Shown: positions 20,117 to 28,825 of the stretch, one piece after another
Layout: every line of letters starts with the position of its first letter
Numbering within the stretch: the first letter of the stretch is position 1
Assembly (NCBI RefSeq): GCF_009811315.1
Contig: NZ_BLID01000002.1
Span: 357,831-421,830, forward strand
Direction: 5' to 3'
DNA from: Vibrio atypicus
GTDB lineage: Bacteria > Pseudomonadota > Gammaproteobacteria > Enterobacterales > Vibrionaceae
DNA length: 64,000 nt
Notes under the pieces: model-generated
What the model was told of the DNA's origin: nothing
What the model saw: only the letters and a program-made list of their open reading frames with translations
Databases searched by the model: none
Position numbers and translations under genes: made by a program

Positions 20117-21763
20117 TCAGCTTGCGTTTATCTTTTGAACGATAGTTTCAATTTTAGCCATTAACTTTGGAGCGGTTTTAGCAATATCTCGTTGCTCTTC
20201 TAGTACGGTGGTTAAAATATCTTTGCCTGTAAGCGGGTTTGCGAGTACCACACGGAAGACAATAGTATTGAGTCGATCCCAGTGCTCAGGGTTTAAACGA
20301 GTACGCGAAACAAAGGATTTGCCGGTTTCACGTTGGCGCTTTTGAATATACTTGGTCAGCTCATTGAGTAATTCGTTGAGTTCTGCTTTTTGCTCAGCGC
20401 TTGCTTTGGACAGAGATGCTCTAACGTGAGCTGGAAGAAAGCGATAAGTGAGTAAACAAAGCTCTGGATGCGACACCAATTCGAAATCTTCTTGATGCTC
20501 AATGAGCTCAGCAAAGTACTTTGCTTTTTCAATACTTTGGTCAATCAGCAGTTCATAACCTGGGCGGCTGATAATATGCATTGCTGCATAAACAAGCATT
20601 GCCATGCCTGAGCGTGAACCTTCTAAAGTATGACTACCTAGATCTTTAGAACCCTTACGTAAAATATATTGCGCGTGATGCTCAATTGATTTCATCGCGT
20701 CAGGGTTTTTAAACAGAACCATGCCAGCACCCATCGGGATATAGAGTTGCTTGTGAGCGTCAATAGTCACTGAGTCAGCAAGTTCTACACCGTCTAATAG
20801 ATGACGATAGTTATTGGACATCAAGGTCGCACCACCCCACGCTGCATCAACATGGAAATGGCAATCCTCTTTCTGGCAGACTTGAGCAATTTCAGTCAAT
20901 GGGTCGATGCTGCCCGTTTCTGTTGTACCTGCAACACCAATGACTGCAAATGGTTTGATGTTTTGCGCTTTGAGTTCAGTGATTTTTTCTTGAAGTGCTT
21001 TTGGGCAAATGCGGTTATTAGAGTCGGTTTTAATCGCGACAAGCCCTTCTTGGCCAATACCAAGTACGTCTGCTGCTTTTTTTAAAGAATAGTGGCCGCG
21101 TTCAGAAACTAATACTGCTAATCCTTCGTAGCCGTAATGCTTCATTGCTTTGAAAAGGCCTTCTTTCTCGACACCTTTAAACGAGCCTGTTGCTCTTAAA
21201 GCGTTGTTACGAGCTACCCATAGCGCTGTGATATTGGCAATTGTACCACCAGAGCAAAAAGCGCCTAGAGAGTGATTGGCACTGTGCATCCACTTTCCAT
21301 AGAACTTATCATCACGGTGATAGATAAGGCGATGAAGCATGCCCAACACTTGGCGCTCAAGAGGAGTGAAAGCTTTTGATGTTTCGATCTTAACTAGGTT
21401 TTGGTTAAGTGCGATCATGATCTTGGACAGCGGCATTAAAAAGTAAGGCAGCGCTGATGTCATATGACCGATAAAGCTTGGTGCTGAAGTATGAACTGAG
21501 TGGGATACCAATGTATCTAAAAGATGTTGCGTATGGTCTGAGACGAATTCAGGTTGCTCTGGGATCGACGCGTTAGAGAAATCTTTTTCAATCTCTCTTA
21601 GGGGTTTTTCCTCAGCGACAATGTGTTCTTTCAGAAACTTATTAAGGTTACGTGAAAGCTCTTCGTCGATTTTGGTTAGCGTTGAGTCTGGCCCTTCAGG
21701 AACAGTGAAAATTCGAAGTAGACTTTCGAAGTTCACATCAGCCGTTTTGTGTTCAGATACCAT
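20117..21763 (-). CDS. panP: PLP-dependent aspartate 1-decarboxylase PanP
   Basis: The 548-residue cytoplasmic group II decarboxylase uses pyridoxal phosphate, with the Schiff-base lysine at Lys338 in TIDAHKQLYIPMG. The HVDAAWGG motif carries the cofactor-binding aspartate. PanP makes beta-alanine from aspartate for pantothenate and CoA synthesis in Vibrio and relatives that lack PanD. The length and N-terminal extension (VNFESLLRIFTVPEGPDSTLTKIDEELSRNL) fit PanP rather than glutamate decarboxylase GadB. Older annotations call it a glutamate decarboxylase. It is transcribed alone. Confidence 0.88.
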   Translation of the reverse strand: MVSEHKTADVNFESLLRIFTVPEGPDSTLTKIDEELSRNLNKFLKEHIVAEEKPLREIEKDFSNASIPEQPEFVSDHTQHLLDTLVSHSVHTSAPSFIGHMTSALPYFLMPLSKIMIALNQNLVKIETSKAFTPLERQVLGMLHRLIYHRDDKFYGKWMHSANHSLGAFCSGGTIANITALWVARNNALRATGSFKGVEKEGLFKAMKHYGYEGLAVLVSERGHYSLKKAADVLGIGQEGLVAIKTDSNNRICPKALQEKITELKAQNIKPFAVIGVAGTTETGSIDPLTEIAQVCQKEDCHFHVDAAWGGATLMSNNYRHLLDGVELADSVTIDAHKQLYIPMGAGMVLFKNPDAMKSIEHHAQYILRKGSKDLGSHTLEGSRSGMAMLVYAAMHIISRPGYELLIDQSIEKAKYFAELIEHQEDFELVSHPELCLLTYRFLPAHVRASLSKASAEQKAELNELLNELTKYIQKRQRETGKSFVSRTRLNPEHWDRLNTIVFRVVLANPLTGKDILTTVLEEQRDIAKTAPKLMAKIETIVQKINAS

Positions 21764-21903
21764 ACAGCTACATTGCTCTAATCATTTTTCTTGCAAGCGC
21801 AACAATCTAAACGAAAACGGGAGCAATGTCCCGTCTAAATTTGGCAAACTTAGTTTTAATTGCGTCAATATGCTTGTTAATTGAGCGAAATGTCGACAAC
21901 TAC

Positions 21904-22416
21904 TTAGTTGCAGGAAATGGACTCTAACTCACTGATTGACTTGTTATAGCGCTTAAGTGCAGCGTCAATCTTGGTTGGGTGGCTGAGAAGATCAGCAAAT
22001 GCAGAGCGTAACTCGTAATTTTTTTCATGCGGTTTTGACTGACGGTCGTCAAAGGTCGTTTTCGCTAATTGACCAAGCTCATCACTGCGTGAAGAGAGAG
22101 TTTTAATGTCTTTTTGTTCAAGTTGCAACCAAGCTTCTACCGGTTGGTTCGTTGCTACTTTGGTACTGTCATTATCAATGTAGTAGTGGACCGCAGCACG
22201 GTTTAGTTCGAAATGATTTTTGCGGCCTTGCAAAAACCACTCGCTTACTTCAGTAAGTTCAGGGTACTGTTCCGAAGTGAGCGCAGATAAATCTTCATAC
22301 CAATGCAGTGAAGCATCAATGTAGGCATCGTATTTTTTAGACAAACAAGCGTTATTGGCAGCCATTGCCACGGAAGAGGTGGCACCTAATAGCAGTGCAA
22401 CGATCAGGCGTTTCAT
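21904..22416 (-). CDS. Exported protein of unknown function
   Basis: The reading frame extends upstream to 22488, but the ATG at 22416 is preferred. It follows AAAGGAA at good spacing and gives a classic signal peptide MKRLIVALLLGATSSVAMAA. The mature protein, about 150 residues, is mainly helical and charged, with two cysteines (NNACLSKK near the new N-terminus and SISCN at the C-terminus) that may form a disulfide. I do not recognise a family. It lies between panP and lysO on the same strand with gaps of more than 100 bases on each side. Confidence 0.75.
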   Translation of the reverse strand: MKRLIVALLLGATSSVAMAANNACLSKKYDAYIDASLHWYEDLSALTSEQYPELTEVSEWFLQGRKNHFELNRAAVHYYIDNDSTKVATNQPVEAWLQLEQKDIKTLSSRSDELGQLAKTTFDDRQSKPHEKNYELRSAFADLLSHPTKIDAALKRYNKSISELESISCN

Positions 22417-22590
22417 AATGATTCCTTTTGAATAATAGTTATATTTTCCCTCTTTGATAAAAGCAGCCAACTTGAGCATGGAACGCAAGATGCTGTTTGC
22501 TCGAGGGATGTGACTTTAAATTAGTACTTTCTAAAGTACTCTCTTGGGCTGAACGTTAATATAGTTAATTTGAATTTTAAATCCTGCGAT

Positions 22591-23496
22591 CTAGCTTGCA
22601 AGAGAGACAAAGAATAGCATCATTACTGGTACAAGAACGCTAAGAATAAAGCCACTAACGATGGCAATAGGGACGCAGCGAACCCCTCCGGTGGTTTGAA
22701 TCACGGGTAAGGTAAAGTCCATAGCGGTAGCGCCTGCATAGCCTATTGCAGTACAAGGTTTGGTACGGATAAACAATGGAATAAGCACCAGTGCAATGAG
22801 TTCTCTAAGCAGTTCTATCATGAAAGACGCTCCGCCATAGACTGGCCCAAATGCATCTCCCATTAGTATTCCGGCTAGCGAGTACCAACCAAAACCAGAC
22901 GCCATGGCCAAGCCTCGATAAATATCGATATCTAATATATAGGCAGCAAGAGCTCCGCCGATCATAGAGCTGGTAATAATAACTAGCGCGATGACCATAC
23001 CGTGTTTGTTAAGAAGAATTTGGCGTAACGTTAGGCCGCTATTTCTAAGTTGAATACCAATGAAAAACAGAAGTAAAAATAGGATCCATTCACTGGCTGT
23101 GTCGACCCAATGTAGGTCAAAGGGGAGGGCAAGGCCAAGAACCAAACCACTGCCAACGACAAGAATAAGCTTCATAGATTCTAGCGCCATGCTAGAAAGG
23201 GGTAACTTTTTTTGCGTGTTGTCTGTCTTGATAGGTAAAAATTTATCCACAAAAGGTAAGACAGCAAGGTTGGCTGTACTCAAACAAACAAAAAAGACTG
23301 CGGTAAACTTCAAAATAACTTGGAGGTTTTGCCCCAAATTATCGAGCGCAGCTAAACTCAACCCCATTAACGCTAAAATGACGTAAATAAGGTTTGAGGT
23401 AATGACGTTAATAGTATCGAGGCGAGAATTATTTGAAATCGATATCAAATACCCCACAACTAGTGGGGCAAATATGAAGATCATCCCTGAGAACAT
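22591..23496 (-). CDS. lysO: LysO-family lysine exporter
   Basis: The 301-residue inner-membrane protein of the LysO (YbjE, DUF340) family has about eight hydrophobic helices. E. coli LysO exports L-lysine and confers resistance to thialysine. Conserved parts seen are the N-terminal LIYVILALMGLSLA and the C-terminal SGFGWYSLAGILMGDAFGPVYGGASFMIELLRELIAL, typical of the family. The start follows AGGAAG. It begins 15 bases after the HDOD gene on the same strand, so the two form an operon, an odd functional pair. Confidence 0.88.
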   Translation of the reverse strand: MFSGMIFIFAPLVVGYLISISNNSRLDTINVITSNLIYVILALMGLSLAALDNLGQNLQVILKFTAVFFVCLSTANLAVLPFVDKFLPIKTDNTQKKLPLSSMALESMKLILVVGSGLVLGLALPFDLHWVDTASEWILFLLLFFIGIQLRNSGLTLRQILLNKHGMVIALVIITSSMIGGALAAYILDIDIYRGLAMASGFGWYSLAGILMGDAFGPVYGGASFMIELLRELIALVLIPLFIRTKPCTAIGYAGATAMDFTLPVIQTTGGVRCVPIAIVSGFILSVLVPVMMLFFVSLAS

Positions 23497-23511
23497 GTTA
23501 CTTCCTGTAAA

Positions 23512-24432
23512 TTACAAACCGCTTGCGCTGATCAATTCATCGATCTGTGTATTGAATTCAATATCACTTAAATTGCTGAGTTTGTACAGTATATCTGCAC
23601 CAGTGACGTCAAATTCTACAAGATGTTCATCTATATCGTCATCCTTACGTCTGAACATAAGAATGTGATTAGCGATTCGGGCAACATCTAAGTAACTAAC
23701 GGCTGCATTGCCGGTTGTTAGGATGTTATTTGAAGCAACTTCTAAGAAGTCGTCATCAAAGCCCCAGTTCTCAAGTACTAGCTTACTGGCGTTGGCACAT
23801 TGGCGGTCAAAAATCTGGAAAGCGATATCTTCATTTAGGTAGTTACCATCTTCGAGATATTGATGGTATTCGTTAACGATACAAAATAGGCCGATATCGG
23901 CAAGCAGACCAGTCAGCAGTGCTTTATCCGATTCTAAGTTTTTATACTGAATTGAACCACTTTCTCTAAATCCGCGAGCAACCAATACCATGGTAGCTGC
24001 AAGTTCGCGGGAATTTGCAGCGCTCTGCACGAGTACTTTATTACATGAAGCACTTAGGTTTACAGAATGCTTAAGTTGTTCGATAGCTTGTGCGGTAACA
24101 ATATCTCGTACACGTAAAATACCAAGACGAGAAACTGCAGTGACTAAGTCAGTACAAGTGATGTTACGACGATTGAAAATCACCGAATTGGCAACACGAA
24201 TCACGATCGCCGCTAAACCAGGATCCTCTAGTAAACTGTCGGCCACATCAGCGACGGTTGTCGTATCTTGCGTGCATAGTCGCTGAATTTTGAGAACAAC
24301 ATCAGGGATAGGCGGTAGAGTAATATTTTTATGTGAGATTGAGTGTTCAATTAATTGGGAAAACTCAGACTCAATACCTTTAATAAGGTGCTCTTTATTC
24401 TCAGGAAGCCAGTAAAAAGATAGGTGATTCAT
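23512..24432 (-). CDS. HDOD-domain signalling protein
   Basis: The 306-residue cytoplasmic protein has an HDOD domain (about residues 37-235). This is a helical fold related to HD phosphohydrolases but lacking the metal site, often in c-di-GMP or chemosensory regulators. Seen are ITLPPIPDVVLKIQRLCTQDTTTVADVADSLLEDPGLAAIVIRVANSVIF and the downstream LLTGLLADIGLFCIVNEY. The usual HD catalytic pair is absent (ADIG where the related phosphohydrolases have HDIG). It is the first gene of an operon with lysO and divergent from tfoX across a 353-bp gap, which suggests a possible link to competence regulation. Confidence 0.88.
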   Translation of the reverse strand: MNHLSFYWLPENKEHLIKGIESEFSQLIEHSISHKNITLPPIPDVVLKIQRLCTQDTTTVADVADSLLEDPGLAAIVIRVANSVIFNRRNITCTDLVTAVSRLGILRVRDIVTAQAIEQLKHSVNLSASCNKVLVQSAANSRELAATMVLVARGFRESGSIQYKNLESDKALLTGLLADIGLFCIVNEYHQYLEDGNYLNEDIAFQIFDRQCANASKLVLENWGFDDDFLEVASNNILTTGNAAVSYLDVARIANHILMFRRKDDDIDEHLVEFDVTGADILYKLSNLSDIEFNTQIDELISASGL

Positions 24433-24785
24433 ATAGTGTCAAACAGTTAATTTACTTTTTACAGTGTAACGTTTCTTACTGGCAATAAGCAAATAATTGC
24501 TCTCCATTATTGATATTTTTCGTAACGATTTATAATTGGAATCTTCGAACGTCAGTATTAGATTAAAACTGAGTTTACGTGATTTATCTCTCATTAAAAT
24601 ATGAACGAAGTTTAATGGATGTGACCTATGCACAGACTTATTTCGTTTCGTTAACTATCATTTATCCACTTACTGGGATTAAACGAATAAAACTATTAAT
24701 ACCATAGTTTAATCGCAGGTTTTCGCTTAAAACTGCTGCTATCTGGTGATCATAAATAATCGGGGTTTAATGATTAGAAGGATCA
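24433..24785. promoter_or_regulatory. Divergent regulatory region between the HDOD gene and tfoX
   Basis: The 353-bp AT-rich region holds promoters for both genes. A 64-codon reverse frame (24439-24633) begins with GTG and has no family resemblance, so I do not count it. In the tfoX-proximal half, GATTAAAC (24677-24684) can pair with GTTTAATC (24707-24714). AAACTAT (24690-24696) can pair with ATAGTTT (24704-24710), and these two pairings exclude each other. Confidence 0.6.
24747..24785 (+). promoter_or_regulatory. Leader hairpin that can hide the tfoX ribosome-binding site
   Basis: TGATC (24747-24751) can pair with GATCA (24781-24785), and TAATC (24757-24761) with GATTA (24772-24776). The Shine-Dalgarno AGAAGGA (24776-24782) is trapped in and between the two stems, directly before the ATG at 24786. 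In V. cholerae tfoX translation is blocked by leader inverted repeats and released by the chitin-induced sRNA TfoR. This structure fits that scheme; pairing to TfoR was not checked. Confidence 0.55.
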
Positions 24786-25370
24786 ATGGATATGACAGAG
24801 CAACAATTTATTCAATACGTTAACAAATTTGGTATGTTTCAAAAGCGTTCTATGTTCGGTGGGACAGGGTTATTCAGGGAGGATGCCATGTTCGCTTTAC
24901 TTAGTGCGAGTAAGATTTTTATCCGTGGTGGGGACCAATTGGATAAAGAATTTACTGCTTTAGGCTGCGAAAAGTACCGCCATGTGAAAAAGCAAACAAC
25001 GGCAACAGTAAACTATTACGATATTACTGAGTTGTTTATTGAAGGTGGTGATCAACTTGATGATCTTGTAAAGAAATCAATTGATTACTCCGTATCAGAA
25101 CGTCAATTTAAACGTTCTGCAGCAAATCGTCGTCTACGTGACTTGCCGAATATGCAATTGACGCTAGAGAGAATGGTTAAGAAAGCTGGTATCGATGATG
25201 TCGATACTTTTATTGAATTAGGTGCACCTGCTGTTTTTGCAAGAGTAAAGCAAGCCTATGGTAGTGATGTCGATGTGAAACTGCTTTGGAAATTTGCTGG
25301 AGCGATTGATGGCATTCACTGGAAGCTTATTCAAGAACCACGTAAACGTCAGTTACTAGCAAGCTGCTAA
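24786..25370 (+). CDS. tfoX: TfoX/Sxy, master regulator of natural competence
   Basis: The 194-residue cytoplasmic protein has a TfoX N-terminal domain (about 5-95; FGMFQKRSMFGGTGLFREDAMFALL) and a TfoX C-terminal domain (about 105-185; LRDLPNMQLTLERMVKKAGIDDVDTF). It acts as a co-activator with CRP at competence promoters in Vibrio grown on chitin and also induces type VI secretion in some species. The C-terminal WKFAGAIDGIHWKLIQEPRKRQLL matches the chitin-responsive TfoX of V. cholerae in my reading rather than TfoY. The start is set by AAGGA five bases upstream. It is transcribed alone, with a terminator following. Confidence 0.93.
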   Translation: MDMTEQQFIQYVNKFGMFQKRSMFGGTGLFREDAMFALLSASKIFIRGGDQLDKEFTALGCEKYRHVKKQTTATVNYYDITELFIEGGDQLDDLVKKSIDYSVSERQFKRSAANRRLRDLPNMQLTLERMVKKAGIDDVDTFIELGAPAVFARVKQAYGSDVDVKLLWKFAGAIDGIHWKLIQEPRKRQLLASC

Positions 25371-25444
25371 TTTAATTTCGACTAAGCTTTTGAAGTTTAG
25401 AGTGCTAGCGCTATTGCTGAGTTATACGAAATAGAATTAAAAAG

Positions 25445-25481
25445 CCGAGGTGATTATTAATCACCTCGGTTTTGTGTTTTT
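25445..25481. terminator. Terminator between tfoX and the outer-membrane protein gene
   Basis: CCGAGGTGAT (25445-25454) pairs perfectly with ATCACCTCGG (25460-25469), followed by TTTTGTGTTTTTT on the plus strand. An A-run on the other side lets it also serve the convergent gene. Confidence 0.88.
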
Positions 25482-25499
25482 TCTGGCGAAGAACGCGCT

Positions 25500-26048
25500 T
25501 TAGAACTTAAAGCGAGTCGTGAACATTAGTTGATCACCGTAAGTGTCATTAATGCGAGCTTCACCACCGATAGAGAATAGTTCTGTTGAGTGGAAACGAG
25601 CATACGCTGAACCGATCCAATCTTCTTCGCTATCAATTGATGTGTAACCTACTTTACCACCAACCTCTAGCTGCGGACCTAACCATTGGCGAACACCAAG
25701 GTTTAGCTCTAAGCCAGTATCTGTACCGCTTGACTTTGAGTTGTCGACTAGGCGGAATAGCATTTCGCCGGTGAAGTCAGCCCAGTTGTTGATTGGAGCA
25801 TGAAAACCAAAACCCGCGCCTGCGTCGAAATCACCTTCAAACTCAGAGTCAATACGACCAATTACGTGAGCATTAGGGTGTACGGTTTTGCTCATTGCAG
25901 CACCAAAAGTAACAGGGCTTGCACCGATACGAGCTTCAACGTAGTCGTAGCTAAAGTTACTCATTACTGTTGGGCTATTTGGATCAACTTGTGCAAAAGA
26001 TTGACCAGATGCTAGCACTAATGCTGCAGCTAAGATTGTTTTACGCAT
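25500..26048 (-). CDS. Small outer-membrane beta-barrel protein of unknown function
   Basis: The 182-residue protein has a signal peptide (MRKTILAAALVLASGQSFAQ). The mature part alternates polar and hydrophobic residues and ends in the outer-membrane signature KF at the C-terminus. It probably forms an eight-stranded barrel. The short strands such as YARFHSTELFSIGGEARIND fit. No specific function is recognised; it could be a porin-like or structural barrel. It is convergent with tfoX and separated from the receiver gene downstream of the histidine kinase by about 160 bases. Confidence 0.75.
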   Translation of the reverse strand: MRKTILAAALVLASGQSFAQVDPNSPTVMSNFSYDYVEARIGASPVTFGAAMSKTVHPNAHVIGRIDSEFEGDFDAGAGFGFHAPINNWADFTGEMLFRLVDNSKSSGTDTGLELNLGVRQWLGPQLEVGGKVGYTSIDSEEDWIGSAYARFHSTELFSIGGEARINDTYGDQLMFTTRFKF

Positions 26049-26212
26049 AAGGACGATAAACCTATATCTTGTTAATTTCCTTGGTCTTTAGCGACGACTC
26101 GCCATGACGATAATGGGACATAATAATGCATCCGGGCAATAGCCACTATAGAAATGTCATTGTTTTGTCGTGTTTTAACCATTCCTGCAAGCGACATGCC
26201 AAAATCGATGAC

Positions 26213-26710
26213 TTACTCACCAAACTCGAGGCGATTTTTGGCAATCGCTGCGAAAATGCGCTCTGGATCGAGAATTGTCGCCCAGGGCATCAGCTGCGGC
26301 TCATTTTCAATCATATATTGAGTCAGCTGCTGAGTGATGATGTCACGTAATTCGTCGCCACGCCACGGTTTCGCAATATAGAAATGTAAGCTTGAGTGAT
26401 TAATGGCTTCAACGGTATCTTCAAGTCCGGCTTGTCCCGTAAGTAATACTTTGCGTGTTACTTGAGTCGCCGTTTGCTGATTTAACTCAATAAGAAAGCT
26501 GATCCCGGTCTGATCAGGCATAATATGATCACAAAGTATAAGCGCCAATTTTACGTCTTCTCTTTCTGCATCCTCGATAATCTGTTTTGCTTCGTCAACA
26601 GATTCAGCGGCTTCCAGCAAGAAGTGTTCTTCAAAGCAATCTAGGTCTTGGATAACGCTATCAAGCACTTCACGTTCGTCATCGACGCATAAGATAAGAT
26701 ATTTATTCAT
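26213..26710 (-). CDS. Response regulator with receiver domain and short C-terminal extension
   Basis: The start at 26710 is chosen over an upstream frame extension because GAGGAA precedes it and the receiver begins at once (MNKYLILCVDDE). The acidic pair Asp10-Asp11, phospho-acceptor Asp61 (ILCDHIMP) and Lys114 (IAKPW) are all present, so it should be phosphorylated. The roughly 45-residue tail after the receiver is not a DNA-binding or enzymatic domain. It resembles the same region of the neighbouring kinase (ILD at 146-148 in both). The gene starts 20 bases after the kinase gene, so the two form an operon. Confidence 0.88.
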   Translation of the reverse strand: MNKYLILCVDDEREVLDSVIQDLDCFEEHFLLEAAESVDEAKQIIEDAEREDVKLALILCDHIMPDQTGISFLIELNQQTATQVTRKVLLTGQAGLEDTVEAINHSSLHFYIAKPWRGDELRDIITQQLTQYMIENEPQLMPWATILDPERIFAAIAKNRLEFGE

Positions 26711-26730
26711 GGTTGATTCCTCGTCAAAAT

Positions 26731-28656
26731 TTAATACTGGCGATAAGGCAGCCATACCGACATGCGAGTATATTGATCACATTTAGATTCGACACGTATG
26801 AAGCCGTTGTGCTGATGCACAATCTGTTGGCATACCGATAAGCCAATACCAAGGCCAAAATTACCTTCTTTTTTAGTGGTAAAGTTGAGCTCGAAAATTT
26901 GTTGTTGAAGTTCGATGGGAATACCACTGCCATTGTCTTCAAAACTGACCACGCACCATTGTTTTCCATCGCGCTCTTTGAGTTGCGTTCTGATCGTCAG
27001 GCAACCTTTAGTTGGGAAAGCATCGATCGCATTGGAGATTAAATTGGTCCACACTTGTTGTAGGGCGATAGGTAAGCAGCGTGTGGGCGGCATTTCTGCG
27101 TAGTGCTTTTCTAATTTGTGCATTTTCAGTTTGTTTTCGAAAATGACTAATGTGTCTTCAATTCCTTCGTGCAAATCGGCGACGTGGAACTTTTCGTCGT
27201 CGGAGCGCGCATAGCCTTTTAAACTTTTTACCATGTCGGCAATACGTAGTGCGCAGACATTGATAGACCTTAGTGTGGAACCGGCCAAGTGGTAGTTTTC
27301 AAGTTGCTCAAGGTCTTCGAGTAAATGAGTATCTTTGCTGCTTGCTCTTGCTAACCAAGCTTTTTCATTGTTCAGGCCGAGTTTGACGAGCTTCTTAGCC
27401 ACTCTTCGGTTATTTACTTGTTGGTCAACTACCTTGACCATCTCTCGTTCATTGGCGGTGGACTTTGGCTTAGAAAGCAGTGCTTGGTTCAAAACTTCTA
27501 TACCTAAACCATTGTTTTTTGATTGTGGCGCGTCAATTAGTGCCTGTATTTTATTTGTTAAGGTTTCGGTTCCGCGGAGTATGGCAGCCACAGGGTTATT
27601 TAACTCGTGAGCCACTCCAGCGACAAGTTGACCAAGCATGGCCATTTTCTCTCTTTCTACTAATTGCTTTTGCGCTGACTCGAGAGATTCTAATGTCTTT
27701 TGCAGTTCGAGTTTTGTCGTGATGCTGCGCTGTAAACGGCGGTTGAAATGTCTTAAAAGCAGATTGGTAAAAAGTGGCAATAATGCGGTATTCGAATGCA
27801 TTACTTCCGCAAAGATGTCTCTGTCGAGTTTGATTACTTCGGTTGGTTTTAGTGTGATTGCAGTAGAAAAGGAAGGCTCTCCAGTTACAAATGACATGCC
27901 ACCAACAATATTGCCAGGCTTGTGGCGCACCACTTCTCGTTGCATACCGATTTCATCTTTCTTATATAGTGCAACCTCACCTTGAGTAATGAACCAAAGA
28001 AAGCGGTTTTCTTCTCCTTCTTTGGTGAGGAGGTGATCACTCGAATAGCAACGACATGCTCTACTTTCATCTTTTTCTGCAAAGAAGTTAAGCAGTGCAT
28101 CGGTCACTTGAGCCGTTAAGTCTTGATCGGATAAACGGTGATGCTCGCTAATGAAGCCTTCCTGATAGCTACGCATCTTATAGTCGATATGCGTTTTAAG
28201 TAGCCGCTGATGGTCGAGTATTTGGCTATAGGCGAGCAAGTTTTCGGTGTCATTTTTGATGATAAAGGTCGTGAGTTCTTTTTGCGCCGTTTTACGAAGG
28301 ACATGATCTTGGAGAGGCTTGGTTAAGCAGTGATCTAAGCGTCCATCATTGACGGCAGATAAGATGGCTTGGATATCTTGGCCACAACTGATCAGGACTT
28401 TACGTGCTTGCTGGGTATGCGGCATCTTATCAAGTTGAATAAGAAAATCGGCACCGTTAAATCCTTCATGATGACTGGCAATGACTAAGGCGACTGTTTG
28501 CTTGTTATCAGAGCAATAGTCGAGCGCGGCATTCGCATCTTCAAGCGTATCGGCAGTATGCATGTCGAATCTCGCGGCAAATGGTGACAACTCTTTGCGC
28601 AGTTGTTCTATGCTGATGGGGTTATTGTCTAAACAGAGTACGGCAAATTGATTCAC
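26731..28656 (-). CDS. Hybrid-like histidine kinase with degenerate receiver and cyclic-nucleotide-binding domain
   Basis: The 641-residue soluble kinase has a receiver-like domain (about 1-125) in which the phospho-acceptor position is Ser61 (VALVIASHHE) and the acidic pair is Asp10-Asn11. A CAP-type cyclic-nucleotide-binding domain follows at about 195-310 (RFLWFITQGEVALYKKDE, KPGNIVGGMSFVTGEPSFSTAI). Next come a dimerisation/H-box with His350 (AGVAHELNNPVAAILRG), a helical insert, and a HATPase domain with NAIDAF, DNGSGI and GLGIGLS motifs. No membrane segment was seen. Its partner is the following response-regulator gene. The ligand of the CAP-like domain and the target pathway are unknown. 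Confidence 0.9.
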   Translation of the reverse strand: MNQFAVLCLDNNPISIEQLRKELSPFAARFDMHTADTLEDANAALDYCSDNKQTVALVIASHHEGFNGADFLIQLDKMPHTQQARKVLISCGQDIQAILSAVNDGRLDHCLTKPLQDHVLRKTAQKELTTFIIKNDTENLLAYSQILDHQRLLKTHIDYKMRSYQEGFISEHHRLSDQDLTAQVTDALLNFFAEKDESRACRCYSSDHLLTKEGEENRFLWFITQGEVALYKKDEIGMQREVVRHKPGNIVGGMSFVTGEPSFSTAITLKPTEVIKLDRDIFAEVMHSNTALLPLFTNLLLRHFNRRLQRSITTKLELQKTLESLESAQKQLVEREKMAMLGQLVAGVAHELNNPVAAILRGTETLTNKIQALIDAPQSKNNGLGIEVLNQALLSKPKSTANEREMVKVVDQQVNNRRVAKKLVKLGLNNEKAWLARASSKDTHLLEDLEQLENYHLAGSTLRSINVCALRIADMVKSLKGYARSDDEKFHVADLHEGIEDTLVIFENKLKMHKLEKHYAEMPPTRCLPIALQQVWTNLISNAIDAFPTKGCLTIRTQLKERDGKQWCVVSFEDNGSGIPIELQQQIFELNFTTKKEGNFGLGIGLSVCQQIVHQHNGFIRVESKCDQYTRMSVWLPYRQY

Positions 28657-28825
28657 TATCAGTCGCTTAAATCGAATACAGTGGTTTCACTCTATCAGCC
28701 CTGTTAGAAAGTTATTGAGAGCTAGGTTTTATATTCCTCGCTCATTTTTTAAGAAAGCCAATACTCTGATTTATCTCAATGTTTTTTGGTGTACACTGAA
28801 TAAAACATTCTAAGAAGAAGATGAT

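Noticed and set aside
22417..22488. Upstream extension of the exported protein gene (24 extra codons)
   Set aside because: The internal ATG at 22416 follows a better ribosome-binding site and gives a normal signal peptide.
24439..24633. A 64-codon reverse reading frame upstream of the HDOD gene
   Set aside because: It begins with GTG, has no ribosome-binding site or recognisable family, and lies in a regulatory region; its composition looks random.
24640..24785. A CRP site before tfoX (TGTGACCTATGCACA near 24620)
   Set aside because: The half-sites have a five-base instead of a six-base spacer, so it does not fit the CRP consensus.
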